Source of the DNA: Legionella genomosp. 1
Lineage (GTDB): Bacteria; Pseudomonadota; Gammaproteobacteria; Legionellales; Legionellaceae
Length of the DNA: 64,000 bases
Assembly: GCA_945878975.1 (NCBI GenBank)
Contig: CAMCUM010000003.1
Coordinates: forward strand, 30,582 to 94,581
Reading direction: 5' to 3'
The notes below the pieces were generated by a model, which did no database searches, was not told the origin of the DNA, and was given only the letters and a program-made list of their open reading frames with translations. Shown in pieces: positions 16,937-24,353 of this stretch (its first letter is position 1; each line of letters starts with the position of its first letter). A program made the translations under genes and the position numbers.

Positions 16937-17749
16937 ATGATAAATAAAGATACGAAGCTCTGTATTTCTATTGCTTCACGGCCTAGCAATTTCGGTACGA
17001 CCCTCCATAATGAAGCCTATGCTGCAATGGGATTAAATTTTATATATAAAGCGTTTGTTACAGAGGATGTAAGTGGCGTCATAACTGGTCTGAAAGCTTT
17101 AGGTATTCGAGGGTGTAGTGTTTCTATGCCATTTAAAATCAGCGTTATGTCTTATCTTGACGGTCTAGATGAAGCCGCTGAAATTATTGGAGCCGTCAAC
17201 ACGATTGTTAACAATCAGGGTAAGCTCACTGGTTACAATACGGATGTAATAGGCGCGCGGTTGGCACTTGAATCGTTGCAAATCCGCGCTAATGAGACTG
17301 TTCTGTTGCTCGGTGCAGGTGGCGTGGCACGTGCGATTTTATTTGCTTTATCGCAACTGGGTTGTACTCAGGTGCGTGTTGCGAATCGTGATGATAAAAA
17401 AGCTTTACAATTGAACTCAATTTTACCTTGTCGAGTAGTACCGTGGACTGAAAAACAAAATGAACCAGTAGATGTGATCATCAATGCAACATCAATTGGT
17501 ATGAGTCCGAATGAAAATGTCATGCCAGTTGATGAGGCCTTTATTAAGCAATCTAGGGCAGTTATGGATGTGGTGAACTCACCGATGGAAACCGAACTGA
17601 TTCAATGCGCTTATTTGGCAGGAAAAGCCGTAGCACCGGGCTACTTGATGAGTTTGGAGCAGGTGATAGCGCAGTTTAAATTGTATACGGGTGTGGAGCC
17701 TCCCCGTGAAGTGATGATGCAATCTATTCGGCAATTGCTGAAACAGTAA
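16937..17749 (+). CDS. Shikimate-dehydrogenase-like oxidoreductase (HI0607/SDH-L type)
   Basis: A 270-residue NAD(P)-dependent enzyme close to the SDH-L subgroup of the AroE superfamily, recognisable by MINKDTKLC and RPSNFGTTLHN at the N-terminus instead of the AroE SxS shikimate site. Catalytic Lys67 (SMPFK) and Asp103 (NTD) are kept, and GAGGVARA (126-133) is the dinucleotide loop. ATG 16937 is supported by family alignment of the N-terminus; the frame extends back to a GTG at 16928. The substrate of SDH-L enzymes is poorly known. Location at the end of a polysaccharide cassette suggests reduction of a keto-sugar or cyclitol, not the shikimate pathway. Confidence 0.85.
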   Translation: MINKDTKLCISIASRPSNFGTTLHNEAYAAMGLNFIYKAFVTEDVSGVITGLKALGIRGCSVSMPFKISVMSYLDGLDEAAEIIGAVNTIVNNQGKLTGYNTDVIGARLALESLQIRANETVLLLGAGGVARAILFALSQLGCTQVRVANRDDKKALQLNSILPCRVVPWTEKQNEPVDVIINATSIGMSPNENVMPVDEAFIKQSRAVMDVVNSPMETELIQCAYLAGKAVAPGYLMSLEQVIAQFKLYTGVEPPREVMMQSIRQLLKQ

Positions 17750-17779
17750 TGTATTTAACTAAAATGGTAATTGCTCACT

Positions 17780-17873
17780 CCATACGTCATCCCGAACATA
17801 GCGAGGGATCTCCGAAGCCTGGCACAGTACCACAATCTAGGAAGTCCCTCGCTATGTTCGGGATGACGTATGG
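17780..17873. repeat. Palindromic repeat, family B (copy 2), perfect arms
   Basis: A 94-base element with two perfect 29-base inverted arms (CCATACGTCATCCCGAACAT... and its reverse complement) and a 36-base loop. Copy 1 is at 7579-7662. It has been read into the frame upstream of the next gene, giving an artefactual RHPEHSEGS-type peptide. Confidence 0.92.
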
Positions 17874-17898
17874 ATGGCATAAAAAAATGAGGCGAAAT

Positions 17899-19035
17899 AT
17901 GCAATTAATTAACCGAAACCATTGTGTTGTGACTGGTCATAACGACCTTGAGCATCTTCATACAATGGAAAACTTTCCCGTTTTTATGGGGTGTGTTCAT
18001 TCATCTAAAGCAGATGACGTTGAAGTCGATATGCGTTGGTCCATTAGTCAAGCGTCTGGGTTGATTCATCTGGAACATTTAATTCCTCTAGAGGTTTTAT
18101 ATCCTGAGTCTCATGGATCGGGAGGTATTGGTGTATTGTGGGATAAGCATCATAAAGCTTTCGCAAGTTTTCTAAATAGAATGTCGCCGATATCCGTGCT
18201 CGAGATTGGGGGGGCGCATGGCATTTTATCAAAAGAGTATCGAGCATTTGAAACGATTCCCTGGACTATTCTGGAGCCCAATCCATCACCTGTTGATGGT
18301 TGTGCTGCACGATTCATTAAAGGGTTTTTTGATGACAAATTTTCTTATGATGATGCTTTTGATACAGTCGTACACTCTCATGTATTTGAACACATCTATG
18401 AGCCAGGTCAGTTCATGCAACATTTATCGGGATTCATGGCGAAGGGACAGCACCTGATATTTTCATTACCGAACCTTCAAGTCATGCTTGAGAGAAAATA
18501 CACTAATTGCATTAATTTCGAACACACAGTGTTTCTGACTGAACCCTACATCGAGTATTTGTTGGCTCAGAATGGTTTTAGGCTATTAAAAAAAGAGTAC
18601 TTCATGGATGATCACAGTATTTTTTATGCGACCATTCGTGATGAGACTGTCAAGCCAATCACGCTTCAGGCCGGTCTTTATGATAAAAACAAACAGCTTT
18701 ATCAAGATTATGTAGCATATCATGAAGCGCTCATTAAAGAACTAAACCAAAAGATTGAGGAATCAACGCAACCTGTTTATTTATTTGGCGCCCATGTTTT
18801 TGCTCAGTATTTGATTGCATTTGGGCTGGATACGAGCAAAATTGTTAGCATCCTGGATAATGACCCGAATAAACAAGGCAAGCGTCTTTATGGCACGAAC
18901 TTAATGGTTCAGTCGCCTAGCGTACTGAGAGAGGTGGATTCTCCGGCTGTTATTCTCAAGGCGGGTGTTTATAATCAAGAAATCAAAGAAGACATTCTTG
19001 AGAATATTAATCAGGCTGTTTCCTTTTATGAATAA
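17899..19035 (+). CDS. Class I SAM methyltransferase with C-terminal Methyltransf_14-like domain
   Basis: A 378-residue methyltransferase. The SAM motif is VLEIGGAHGIL near residue 100, followed by VVHSHVFEHI, and the C-terminal third has a Rossmann-like YLFGAHVFAQYL as in sugar C-methyltransferases of the TylCIII class. The N-terminal zinc-cysteine segment is missing. ATG 17899 is chosen because GAGGCG lies just upstream and all earlier codons fall in palindromic repeat B. A run of seven G (18208-18214) sits in the SAM motif. Its probable role is methylation of the sugar made by the preceding cassette. Confidence 0.75.
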   Translation: MQLINRNHCVVTGHNDLEHLHTMENFPVFMGCVHSSKADDVEVDMRWSISQASGLIHLEHLIPLEVLYPESHGSGGIGVLWDKHHKAFASFLNRMSPISVLEIGGAHGILSKEYRAFETIPWTILEPNPSPVDGCAARFIKGFFDDKFSYDDAFDTVVHSHVFEHIYEPGQFMQHLSGFMAKGQHLIFSLPNLQVMLERKYTNCINFEHTVFLTEPYIEYLLAQNGFRLLKKEYFMDDHSIFYATIRDETVKPITLQAGLYDKNKQLYQDYVAYHEALIKELNQKIEESTQPVYLFGAHVFAQYLIAFGLDTSKIVSILDNDPNKQGKRLYGTNLMVQSPSVLREVDSPAVILKAGVYNQEIKEDILENINQAVSFYE

Positions 19036-19039
19036 AATA

Positions 19040-19117
19040 GGGTCTGTTGGCAACTCATCTCTAGAAGCCCTACGTCGCGCAGCAGTGGAACGTAGGCATC
19101 TGAATTGTGACAGACCC
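19040..19117. repeat. Palindromic dispersed repeat, family A (copy 2)
   Basis: Ends are GGGTCTGT and ACAGACCC, and the inner arms are CCTACG/CGTAGG. The left end GGGTCTGTTGGCAACTCA recurs at 27390 and the inner arms recur at 1909-1941. Size and structure fit a small non-coding mobile element. Confidence 0.75.
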
Positions 19118-19151
19118 GAAGTATATCATTGCGCCAGAGTAGCTTCTAACT

Positions 19152-20432
19152 ATGTATAAGCGAATATTACTAATCGTTGGCATAGATGGGCTTATTAAGG
19201 GAATGGGGTTATTGATCATCCCGCTCTACTTGTTTCTTATGCCAAAGCAAGAGTTTGGAGAATTTGGGTACTATTTTAGCGCCATTGGATTTCTTGTCCC
19301 AATCATTATTTTGGGGTTATATGTCACGCAAATAAAAGAATTTTCAGCGACGAACGATTTACAAAAGAAGAAAGTTATTTTCTCTTCTACCATGCTTTTG
19401 GTTGGTGGATTTACTGGCTTGTTTTTTTTAATAATATCGTTAACAGGGCTTGGTCAGTTTTGTTTTGAGTCTGTCTTTGGTCTCCAGAAAAATGCCACTT
19501 ATAAATATTATGCATTTGTAATGCTTATCTATTCTGGTACCCTGAATCTGGCTTTGTATTCTCATATAATGTCTCTAAAGAGTGGTAAAGCTCTAGCATG
19601 GTTTAATGGATTAAGATTTTTATTTGCTAATATAGCGCCATTAGGCTGCCTATTCATTGGGCTTGGTGATTTCGATACATCACTGGAACGATTAATAGGC
19701 ATTGCAATAGGCGAAAGTAGTTTCTGTATCGGTATCTTGTATTGGTATGGGCGTGACTATTGCACTTGGAAAATTGATAAGAATTTTCTACACAGAGCGA
19801 TTCAAACAGGGTTAGTTATTACACCAGGCGCTATTGCTTGCCTTTTCGGCTCAATGAGTGACCGTTATTTTTTGGGAACTTATCACGGAATGAACCAACT
19901 TGCTGAGTATAATTTAGCCATGCAATTTATATCTCCTGCTCAAATGATTATTACATCTATACAGACCGTATGGACACCGCATGCCTTCTCAATAGAAGGC
20001 AATCGAAATGCTTATGATCAATCGCTACGTTTTATGTGGAAAACATTGGCTGTCATGACAGGCATAATGTGTGGTGTCTGTATTTGCGTACTGCTTGGCA
20101 AGCGGTTTCACATTATTCCAGTCAATTATTTGGATGTTGAAAGGTTGGTTCCATTGTTGGCTGTGTCGGCTCTAGCTTCCGCACTGGTGAATTTGCCAAA
20201 TCTGTTATTGGTAAGATTCGACAGAGCTTCCAGTGTTTCATTTATTTCATGGGGAGGCGCAATATTAAGCCTCACGGCCGGGATTTTTATTACTAAGCCG
20301 TTTGGTTATTATGGTGCATCTATATCCGCAATAGTGATACAGATATTCGTATTACTTATTTCTTGGCATATAGCAAAAAAATGTTTGAATAAATGTGCTC
20401 AAGAGAATACAGTAAATGTTTTTTCCAGTTGA
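19152..20432 (+). CDS. O-unit flippase, Wzx-like (MOP superfamily)
   Basis: A 426-residue integral membrane protein with about 12 to 14 hydrophobic helices and short loops. It carries SDRYFLGTYHG in the middle, the loop typical of polysaccharide flippases. It would move lipid-linked oligosaccharide across the inner membrane. It follows repeat A and has only a weak ribosome binding site. No Wzy polymerase or ligase is seen in the window, so the locus must extend upstream. Confidence 0.8.
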   Translation: MYKRILLIVGIDGLIKGMGLLIIPLYLFLMPKQEFGEFGYYFSAIGFLVPIIILGLYVTQIKEFSATNDLQKKKVIFSSTMLLVGGFTGLFFLIISLTGLGQFCFESVFGLQKNATYKYYAFVMLIYSGTLNLALYSHIMSLKSGKALAWFNGLRFLFANIAPLGCLFIGLGDFDTSLERLIGIAIGESSFCIGILYWYGRDYCTWKIDKNFLHRAIQTGLVITPGAIACLFGSMSDRYFLGTYHGMNQLAEYNLAMQFISPAQMIITSIQTVWTPHAFSIEGNRNAYDQSLRFMWKTLAVMTGIMCGVCICVLLGKRFHIIPVNYLDVERLVPLLAVSALASALVNLPNLLLVRFDRASSVSFISWGGAILSLTAGIFITKPFGYYGASISAIVIQIFVLLISWHIAKKCLNKCAQENTVNVFSS

Positions 20433-20480
20433 GTATAGTCAATATAGATCAATATTCCTAAAGAAAAAAAGAGGTCTTAA

Positions 20481-21305
20481 ATGCAAAAACTAAAAAACCA
20501 TGTGGTAGAAAAAATAAGTGGTTTGCTTTCTAAAAACATAATTATTTATAAATTATGCAAAGAAGTTATCAAACGAAGAGATAATGATAGTAATGGAAAC
20601 ATGAATACTAATGGTGAAACGCGTTTATTGCGTTATTTGTTAACCAATAATCTCTTAGATGTGGTGTTCGACGTGGGTGCAAACGTTGGTCACTACTTCA
20701 GTATTGTCGTTGATCATTCAGAGAATATTAAAGTATATGCTTTTGAACCAGGCCTTGGCAATCTAAGTATTTTATCTGAAAGGTTTGCCGATCATAAAAA
20801 TGTAAGCCTAATTCCCAAAGCGCTTTCCAATGTCGAAGGTGAGCTTTCTTACTTCCAAAATCTAAATTCGGACAGCTCAGGGCTAAACTCAGTTTATGAT
20901 ATGAGGGAAATAGGTTACTTTGAGCAAACAGAAAAGCTGACAGTGAATGCAGTAACGTTGGATAATTTTTGTGAAACAAACAAGATTGAAAAAATTAATT
21001 TGATGAAAATTGATGTTGAGGGCCATGAGTTGGCGGTGCTTTTAGGTGGGGAGCTTATGTTGAAAAATAAACGAATTGATTATATTCAGTTTGAGTTTGG
21101 CCACGCAGCAAGATGCGCTCGGGTATTTTTGTATGATATTGATAAGTTTATGAAAGCAAACAACTATCATTTATTTGTCGTAAAACCCAAGGGACTTGAA
21201 AGGTTTGCTTATTCCCCTTTTGAAGAAAACAAATACAGCCTTATTAATTTTTTTGCCGCTACCGACGAGGCTATTCCACAAATAAAAAATATTATTCTTC
21301 CTTAG
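20481..21305 (+). CDS. FkbM-family methyltransferase
   Basis: A 274-residue SAM-dependent methyltransferase. The sequence shows VFDVGANVGHY (SAM loop) near residue 60, VYAFEPG, VTLDNF and MKIDVEGHE, the standard FkbM series. FkbM enzymes often O-methylate sugars in polysaccharide loci. GAGG precedes the ATG. It is the last gene of the polysaccharide region. Confidence 0.85.
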   Translation: MQKLKNHVVEKISGLLSKNIIIYKLCKEVIKRRDNDSNGNMNTNGETRLLRYLLTNNLLDVVFDVGANVGHYFSIVVDHSENIKVYAFEPGLGNLSILSERFADHKNVSLIPKALSNVEGELSYFQNLNSDSSGLNSVYDMREIGYFEQTEKLTVNAVTLDNFCETNKIEKINLMKIDVEGHELAVLLGGELMLKNKRIDYIQFEFGHAARCARVFLYDIDKFMKANNYHLFVVKPKGLERFAYSPFEENKYSLINFFAATDEAIPQIKNIILP

Positions 21306-21375
21306 GGGCTATTGAATTGATTTGAGCGGCGAACGTGTCGGATTCAATCTAAAAAATCAATAGCCTAGTGTTGAT
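21303..21375 (+). terminator. Imperfect hairpin after FkbM gene
   Basis: TAGGGGCTATTGA just after the stop codon pairs with TCAATAGCCTA about 45 bases later. There is no long T-run, so it is either a weak terminator or a repeat remnant. Confidence 0.35.
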
Positions 21376-21437
21376 TTACACAATCGAGATGCAATACCAT
21401 GTGTTTTTTCAAATGAACCAGATATTGAGAGTCTCCA

Positions 21438-22334
21438 ATGCCTAGCAAAGCTTTAGAAGAATTAGTTGCTCAAATTGAACGGCAACCTACTGATAATTTC
21501 GGTAAATTTTATTTGTATGCTTCTTTATTGAATGTATTGACGGTTAGGCAACAGTCTTTTTTGGATACTATTCCGAAGTATCAGGGGTTTAGCGGTTCGC
21601 AGCTACAGTATAGGACGCTTGATCCTGCGTTTTCTGCGAGCGTTGATCGCTATAAAGCACAGTTTGTCCCTAAAGTTTTGGATCCGATTGCGGTCGTTCA
21701 AAAGATCCTTTTGGCTTTTTTGCGTAAAGGGCAATTGAGTGATTTGTTTTTTATTATCAAGAAAATGAATGACCATTTGAAGACGCAGCCTCTGGCTGAT
21801 AGGAAATATAATTTGTCTGTTTATAACAATATTTCTTTTGAGCGACGTAGAGGTGGGGTGGTTGAATTGCTGGAATGCGCGCAACGTGTGACAACTTATG
21901 CGCAAGGCAGTATTGATAATACGGTGTATGGGTTTTTAACTTTTTTTACGGCATTGATAGCGATGCATGTACTGCAAGTTTTAGGTGGTCTTGTCATGGG
22001 TCTTATCCTGTTGGCAGCAGGTTATTCGACGTATAGGTTTTTGCAAAATGCAGTGAGTGGATTGCGTCTTTTGGGCGCCGAGGTCCAGAGATGTAATGAT
22101 ATTACTAAGGGATTGATTAATCACCAGACAGATAATCTGTATACACCCAATAATTTGAATTTTATCATCAAGAGTGTTTTGAAGCCGATTGCTTATGCGA
22201 GCGTGACGGTACAAGAGCAAATGTCATTTAATCAAAGAAACTATGAGGTGAGCGAAGAAAATCGTAAGTTTTTGGATATCCTGTTTCCATTGGTGGATAT
22301 CTCTAGTGGGCTCGCTGGGGTGAAATGGTCATAA
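21438..22334 (+). CDS. Unknown protein with a membrane hairpin
   Basis: I do not recognise this 298-residue protein. The first 165 residues look soluble and helical. A hydrophobic hairpin of two helices follows (about residues 168-205, YGFLTFFTALIAMHVLQVLG then MGLILLAAGYSTY), then a soluble tail of about 90 residues. There is no signal peptide. This layout is common in Dot/Icm-type secreted proteins of Legionellales, which is a suggestion from family knowledge only. It stands alone between the polysaccharide locus and a toxin-antitoxin pair. Confidence 0.55.
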   Translation: MPSKALEELVAQIERQPTDNFGKFYLYASLLNVLTVRQQSFLDTIPKYQGFSGSQLQYRTLDPAFSASVDRYKAQFVPKVLDPIAVVQKILLAFLRKGQLSDLFFIIKKMNDHLKTQPLADRKYNLSVYNNISFERRRGGVVELLECAQRVTTYAQGSIDNTVYGFLTFFTALIAMHVLQVLGGLVMGLILLAAGYSTYRFLQNAVSGLRLLGAEVQRCNDITKGLINHQTDNLYTPNNLNFIIKSVLKPIAYASVTVQEQMSFNQRNYEVSEENRKFLDILFPLVDISSGLAGVKWS

Positions 22335-22386
22335 TAATGCAAATACATTGCTATGTATGCCTGTCGATAATCAGTTTTAGGTTTTA

Positions 22387-22788
22387 TCAATCAAAAGGAT
22401 TAAAAGTCTGAACTTCAAACCGTTTAAAATCTCGAAGGTTTCGGGTCGCAACTGTGAGATTATGCACAATGGCCGTGGCGGCGATCATGGCATCCTCATA
22501 AACGGTATTTGATTCTTTATGCATTAATTTAGCCCAGACGCGAAACGTGTTAGCATCCATAGATAACACATTATACGTTTGCGAAACTTGAGCCGCCCAA
22601 GTTTCTATAATGACAGCCTTAACGTTGTCTTGCTCTCGTGTGATTTCTATACCGGCTTGTATTTCACCCAAGGTAACCGCTGATAGGTAAAGATCTGTAT
22701 CGGATACGGTATTCAGCCAAGAAACCACCCCGGCATGTCGACGGGGTTTACGAAGTTCAGAAACAATATTGGTATCTAACAAATACAT
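22387..22788 (-). CDS. PIN-domain toxin, FitB/VapC-like
   Basis: A 133-residue ribonuclease toxin. The PIN acidic residues are in LLDTNIVSE (Asp5), LGEIQAGIE, YEDAMIAA and the C-terminal TRNLRDF. It is the downstream gene of a pair; its ATG overlaps the antitoxin stop by one base, so translation is coupled. Expected action is metal-dependent cleavage of RNA when the antitoxin is lost. Confidence 0.9.
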   Translation of the reverse strand: MYLLDTNIVSELRKPRRHAGVVSWLNTVSDTDLYLSAVTLGEIQAGIEITREQDNVKAVIIETWAAQVSQTYNVLSMDANTFRVWAKLMHKESNTVYEDAMIAATAIVHNLTVATRNLRDFKRFEVQTFNPFD

Positions 22789-23060
22789 TAGTCGCTCGAC
22801 TCTTCATATAGATTAGGTGGGGTGCGCCGTTTAGCCAAACCACGTTCAGGTAAATCAAACTCTGAACGACCAACCTCCGAAAGTAATAACGATTTCAAGG
22901 ATGGGCGGGCAGAATGATTTAGTTGTCGCCATTCCGAAACAGAAACAAGAACAGCAGCCTCCTCTCCGCGACGCGTCACCATTTGTGGGCCATCTTTGAT
23001 GCATGTATTTAATAGTTCACTAAAATGAGCTTTTGCATCTTGTACAGGCCAAATATTCAT
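22788..23060 (-). CDS. Phd/YefM-type antitoxin
   Basis: A 90-residue antitoxin. The N-terminal half has the Phd fold signature (MNIWPVQDAKAHFSELL, then a VTRRGEEAAVLVS strand), and the C-terminal part, rich in charged residues, would bind the PIN toxin. It is transcribed first and probably represses its own operon through the palindrome just upstream. Confidence 0.9.
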   Translation of the reverse strand: MNIWPVQDAKAHFSELLNTCIKDGPQMVTRRGEEAAVLVSVSEWRQLNHSARPSLKSLLLSEVGRSEFDLPERGLAKRRTPPNLYEESSD

Positions 23061-23082
23061 TATTCACCCTACCTAAATATAA

Positions 23083-23098
23083 CTAGTCATATGACTAG
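23083..23098. promoter_or_regulatory. Palindromic operator of the toxin-antitoxin operon
   Basis: CTAGTCATATGACTAG is a perfect 16-base palindrome 23 bases upstream of the antitoxin start. On the minus strand a TATATT -10-like hexamer lies between it and the start codon. Position and symmetry fit autoregulation by the antitoxin. Confidence 0.65.
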
Positions 23099-23574
23099 CC
23101 TATAATAAACTGAAGTAATATGCCAGGTTTAAAATATGTTGAATATACTTGTCACTAATGAGTTTTCGGTTATTTCAAGCACGATCCTTAATTTATCACT
23201 GTGTTACGCCATGTTTTCAAAAAAATGTATGACGATCACTTTGAAGTTAGAAAATTTCTCGTAATACTTATTGTACAAAATCGTTGTACGCATAAGTTTC
23301 CATAGTCGTTTAATAACTGAACGCTATCAAACAACGATTCCGGATTCCGTGCTAAGATATCCGCTTCCTGAGGGTCGCGGCTCAGTTTTCTTCTAAAACT
23401 ATGCGCGGATCCCATAGGGTAGCTGGGGTTTCGGGCTTTGTACAAAAGATGCTGAGAATGATAGGTTGCGTTTTGACTATCTTTGTTCTTGCCACCCCCC
23501 ATCCGTTGCTGCGCGACACCTTCCTCCGGAAGGAGAAGGAAAATCATTGTAGCGCACTTAATTTCAGCTATTAA
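23099..23574. other. Non-coding stretch upstream of rpmH
   Basis: No convincing gene. It contains an inverted repeat, ACTTATTGTACAA with TTGTACGCATAAGT (23266-23297), and near its right end a GC-rich CTTCCTCCGGAAGGAGAAGG resembling repeat family F. No DnaA-box cluster is visible. A minus-strand frame of 103 codons here shows no family features. Confidence 0.5.
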
Positions 23575-23603
23575 TTGACAGTTGCTGCAAAATTTTCTAT
23601 CAT
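23575..23603 (+). promoter_or_regulatory. Promoter of the rpmH operon
   Basis: TTGACA (23575-23580) and TATCAT (23598-23603) are separated by 17 bases, a near-consensus sigma-70 promoter, 35 bases upstream of the rpmH start. Confidence 0.8.
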
Positions 23604-23638
23604 TGCCAGCTGAGAAAAAGCTTAGTGAGTGGTTTATT

Positions 23639-23773
23639 ATGAAACGTACTTTTCAACCTAGTAATTTAAAGCGTAAAAGAGACCATGGGTTTCGTGCGCG
23701 GATGGCGACGCGTAGTGGTCGTTTGGTGATTAAGCGCCGTAGAGCGAAAGGCCGTAAACGATTAACTGCCTAG
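23639..23773 (+). CDS. rpmH: 50S ribosomal protein L34
   Basis: The 44-residue L34 with the invariant [20 protein letters not shown] start and the basic C-terminus KGRKRLTA. The frame runs back to 23582, but family length fixes the start at 23639. Its stop shares one base with the GTG start of rnpA. It is the first gene of a coupled five-gene operon. Confidence 0.98.
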   Translation: MKRTFQPSNLKRKRDHGFRARMATRSGRLVIKRRRAKGRKRLTA

Positions 23774-24108
23774 TGAACACGTTTTCTGTAGAGCGGCGTT
23801 TGATTCAAAAAGCCGACTATGATGAAGTGTTTCGTAACGCAAAAAAATTAGCTAATCCTCACTTTATTTTTTTGTATCGTGAGAATACGCTTGGACATGC
23901 GCGGCTTGGTCTCGCTTTGTCGAAAAAAAATATCGCCAAAGCACATGACCGTTCCCGCCTCAAACGCTTGGTGCGGGAAACGTTTCGAGTTGAGGTGGCA
24001 CAACTTTTGCCCGCGGTAGATGTTGTGGTCCTCGCCAAACCAGGTGTGGCCAAAGTAGATAATGCTATTTTGATTGATGGATTGCAGCGGATATGGTCCA
24101 AATTGTAG
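23773..24108 (+). CDS. rnpA: Ribonuclease P protein component
   Basis: Protein cofactor of RNase P (111 residues), which trims the 5' ends of tRNA precursors. The conserved basic helix reads [15 protein letters not shown], a small variant of the RNR signature with Ser in the second position. Start codon is GTG, overlapping the rpmH stop by one base. It overlaps the next gene by 16 bases. Confidence 0.95.
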   Translation: MNTFSVERRLIQKADYDEVFRNAKKLANPHFIFLYRENTLGHARLGLALSKKNIAKAHDRSRLKRLVRETFRVEVAQLLPAVDVVVLAKPGVAKVDNAILIDGLQRIWSKL

Positions 24109-24353
24109 AGAGATGCTCGAGTTGGTTACAAAAACTGAGCTATAAGTTGATTCGATGCTATCAACTATTTATCAGACCAATCCTTCCGATGTGTTGTCGG
24201 TTTTACCCTTCTTGCTCTGAGTATGCCGTGACCGCTATTGCGCAATTTGGTGTGGTCAAAGGTTTTTGGAAATCACTGGGCCGCATTTTGCGTTGTCACC
24301 CTTGGTCGCTTGGTGGTTATGATCCTGTTTTACCTAATAAAGAGAAACGCTAA
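24093..24353 (+). CDS. yidD: Membrane protein insertion efficiency factor YidD
   Basis: An 86-residue small protein with the family core ([23 protein letters not shown]) and a [12 protein letters not shown] tail. Conserved cysteines are present. It helps YidC-dependent insertion at the inner membrane. Start overlaps rnpA; its stop overlaps the yidC start (TAATG). Confidence 0.95.
   Translation: MVQIVERCSSWLQKLSYKLIRCYQLFIRPILPMCCRFYPSCSEYAVTAIAQFGVVKGFWKSLGRILRCHPWSLGGYDPVLPNKEKR

Noticed and set aside
17749..17898. N-terminal extension of the methyltransferase frame
   Set aside because: These codons lie in a palindromic repeat (17780-17873), and a good ribosome binding site precedes ATG 17899.
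23236..23547. 103-codon minus-strand frame upstream of rpmH
   Set aside because: No family features, partly built from repeat sequence, and runs up to the rpmH promoter.
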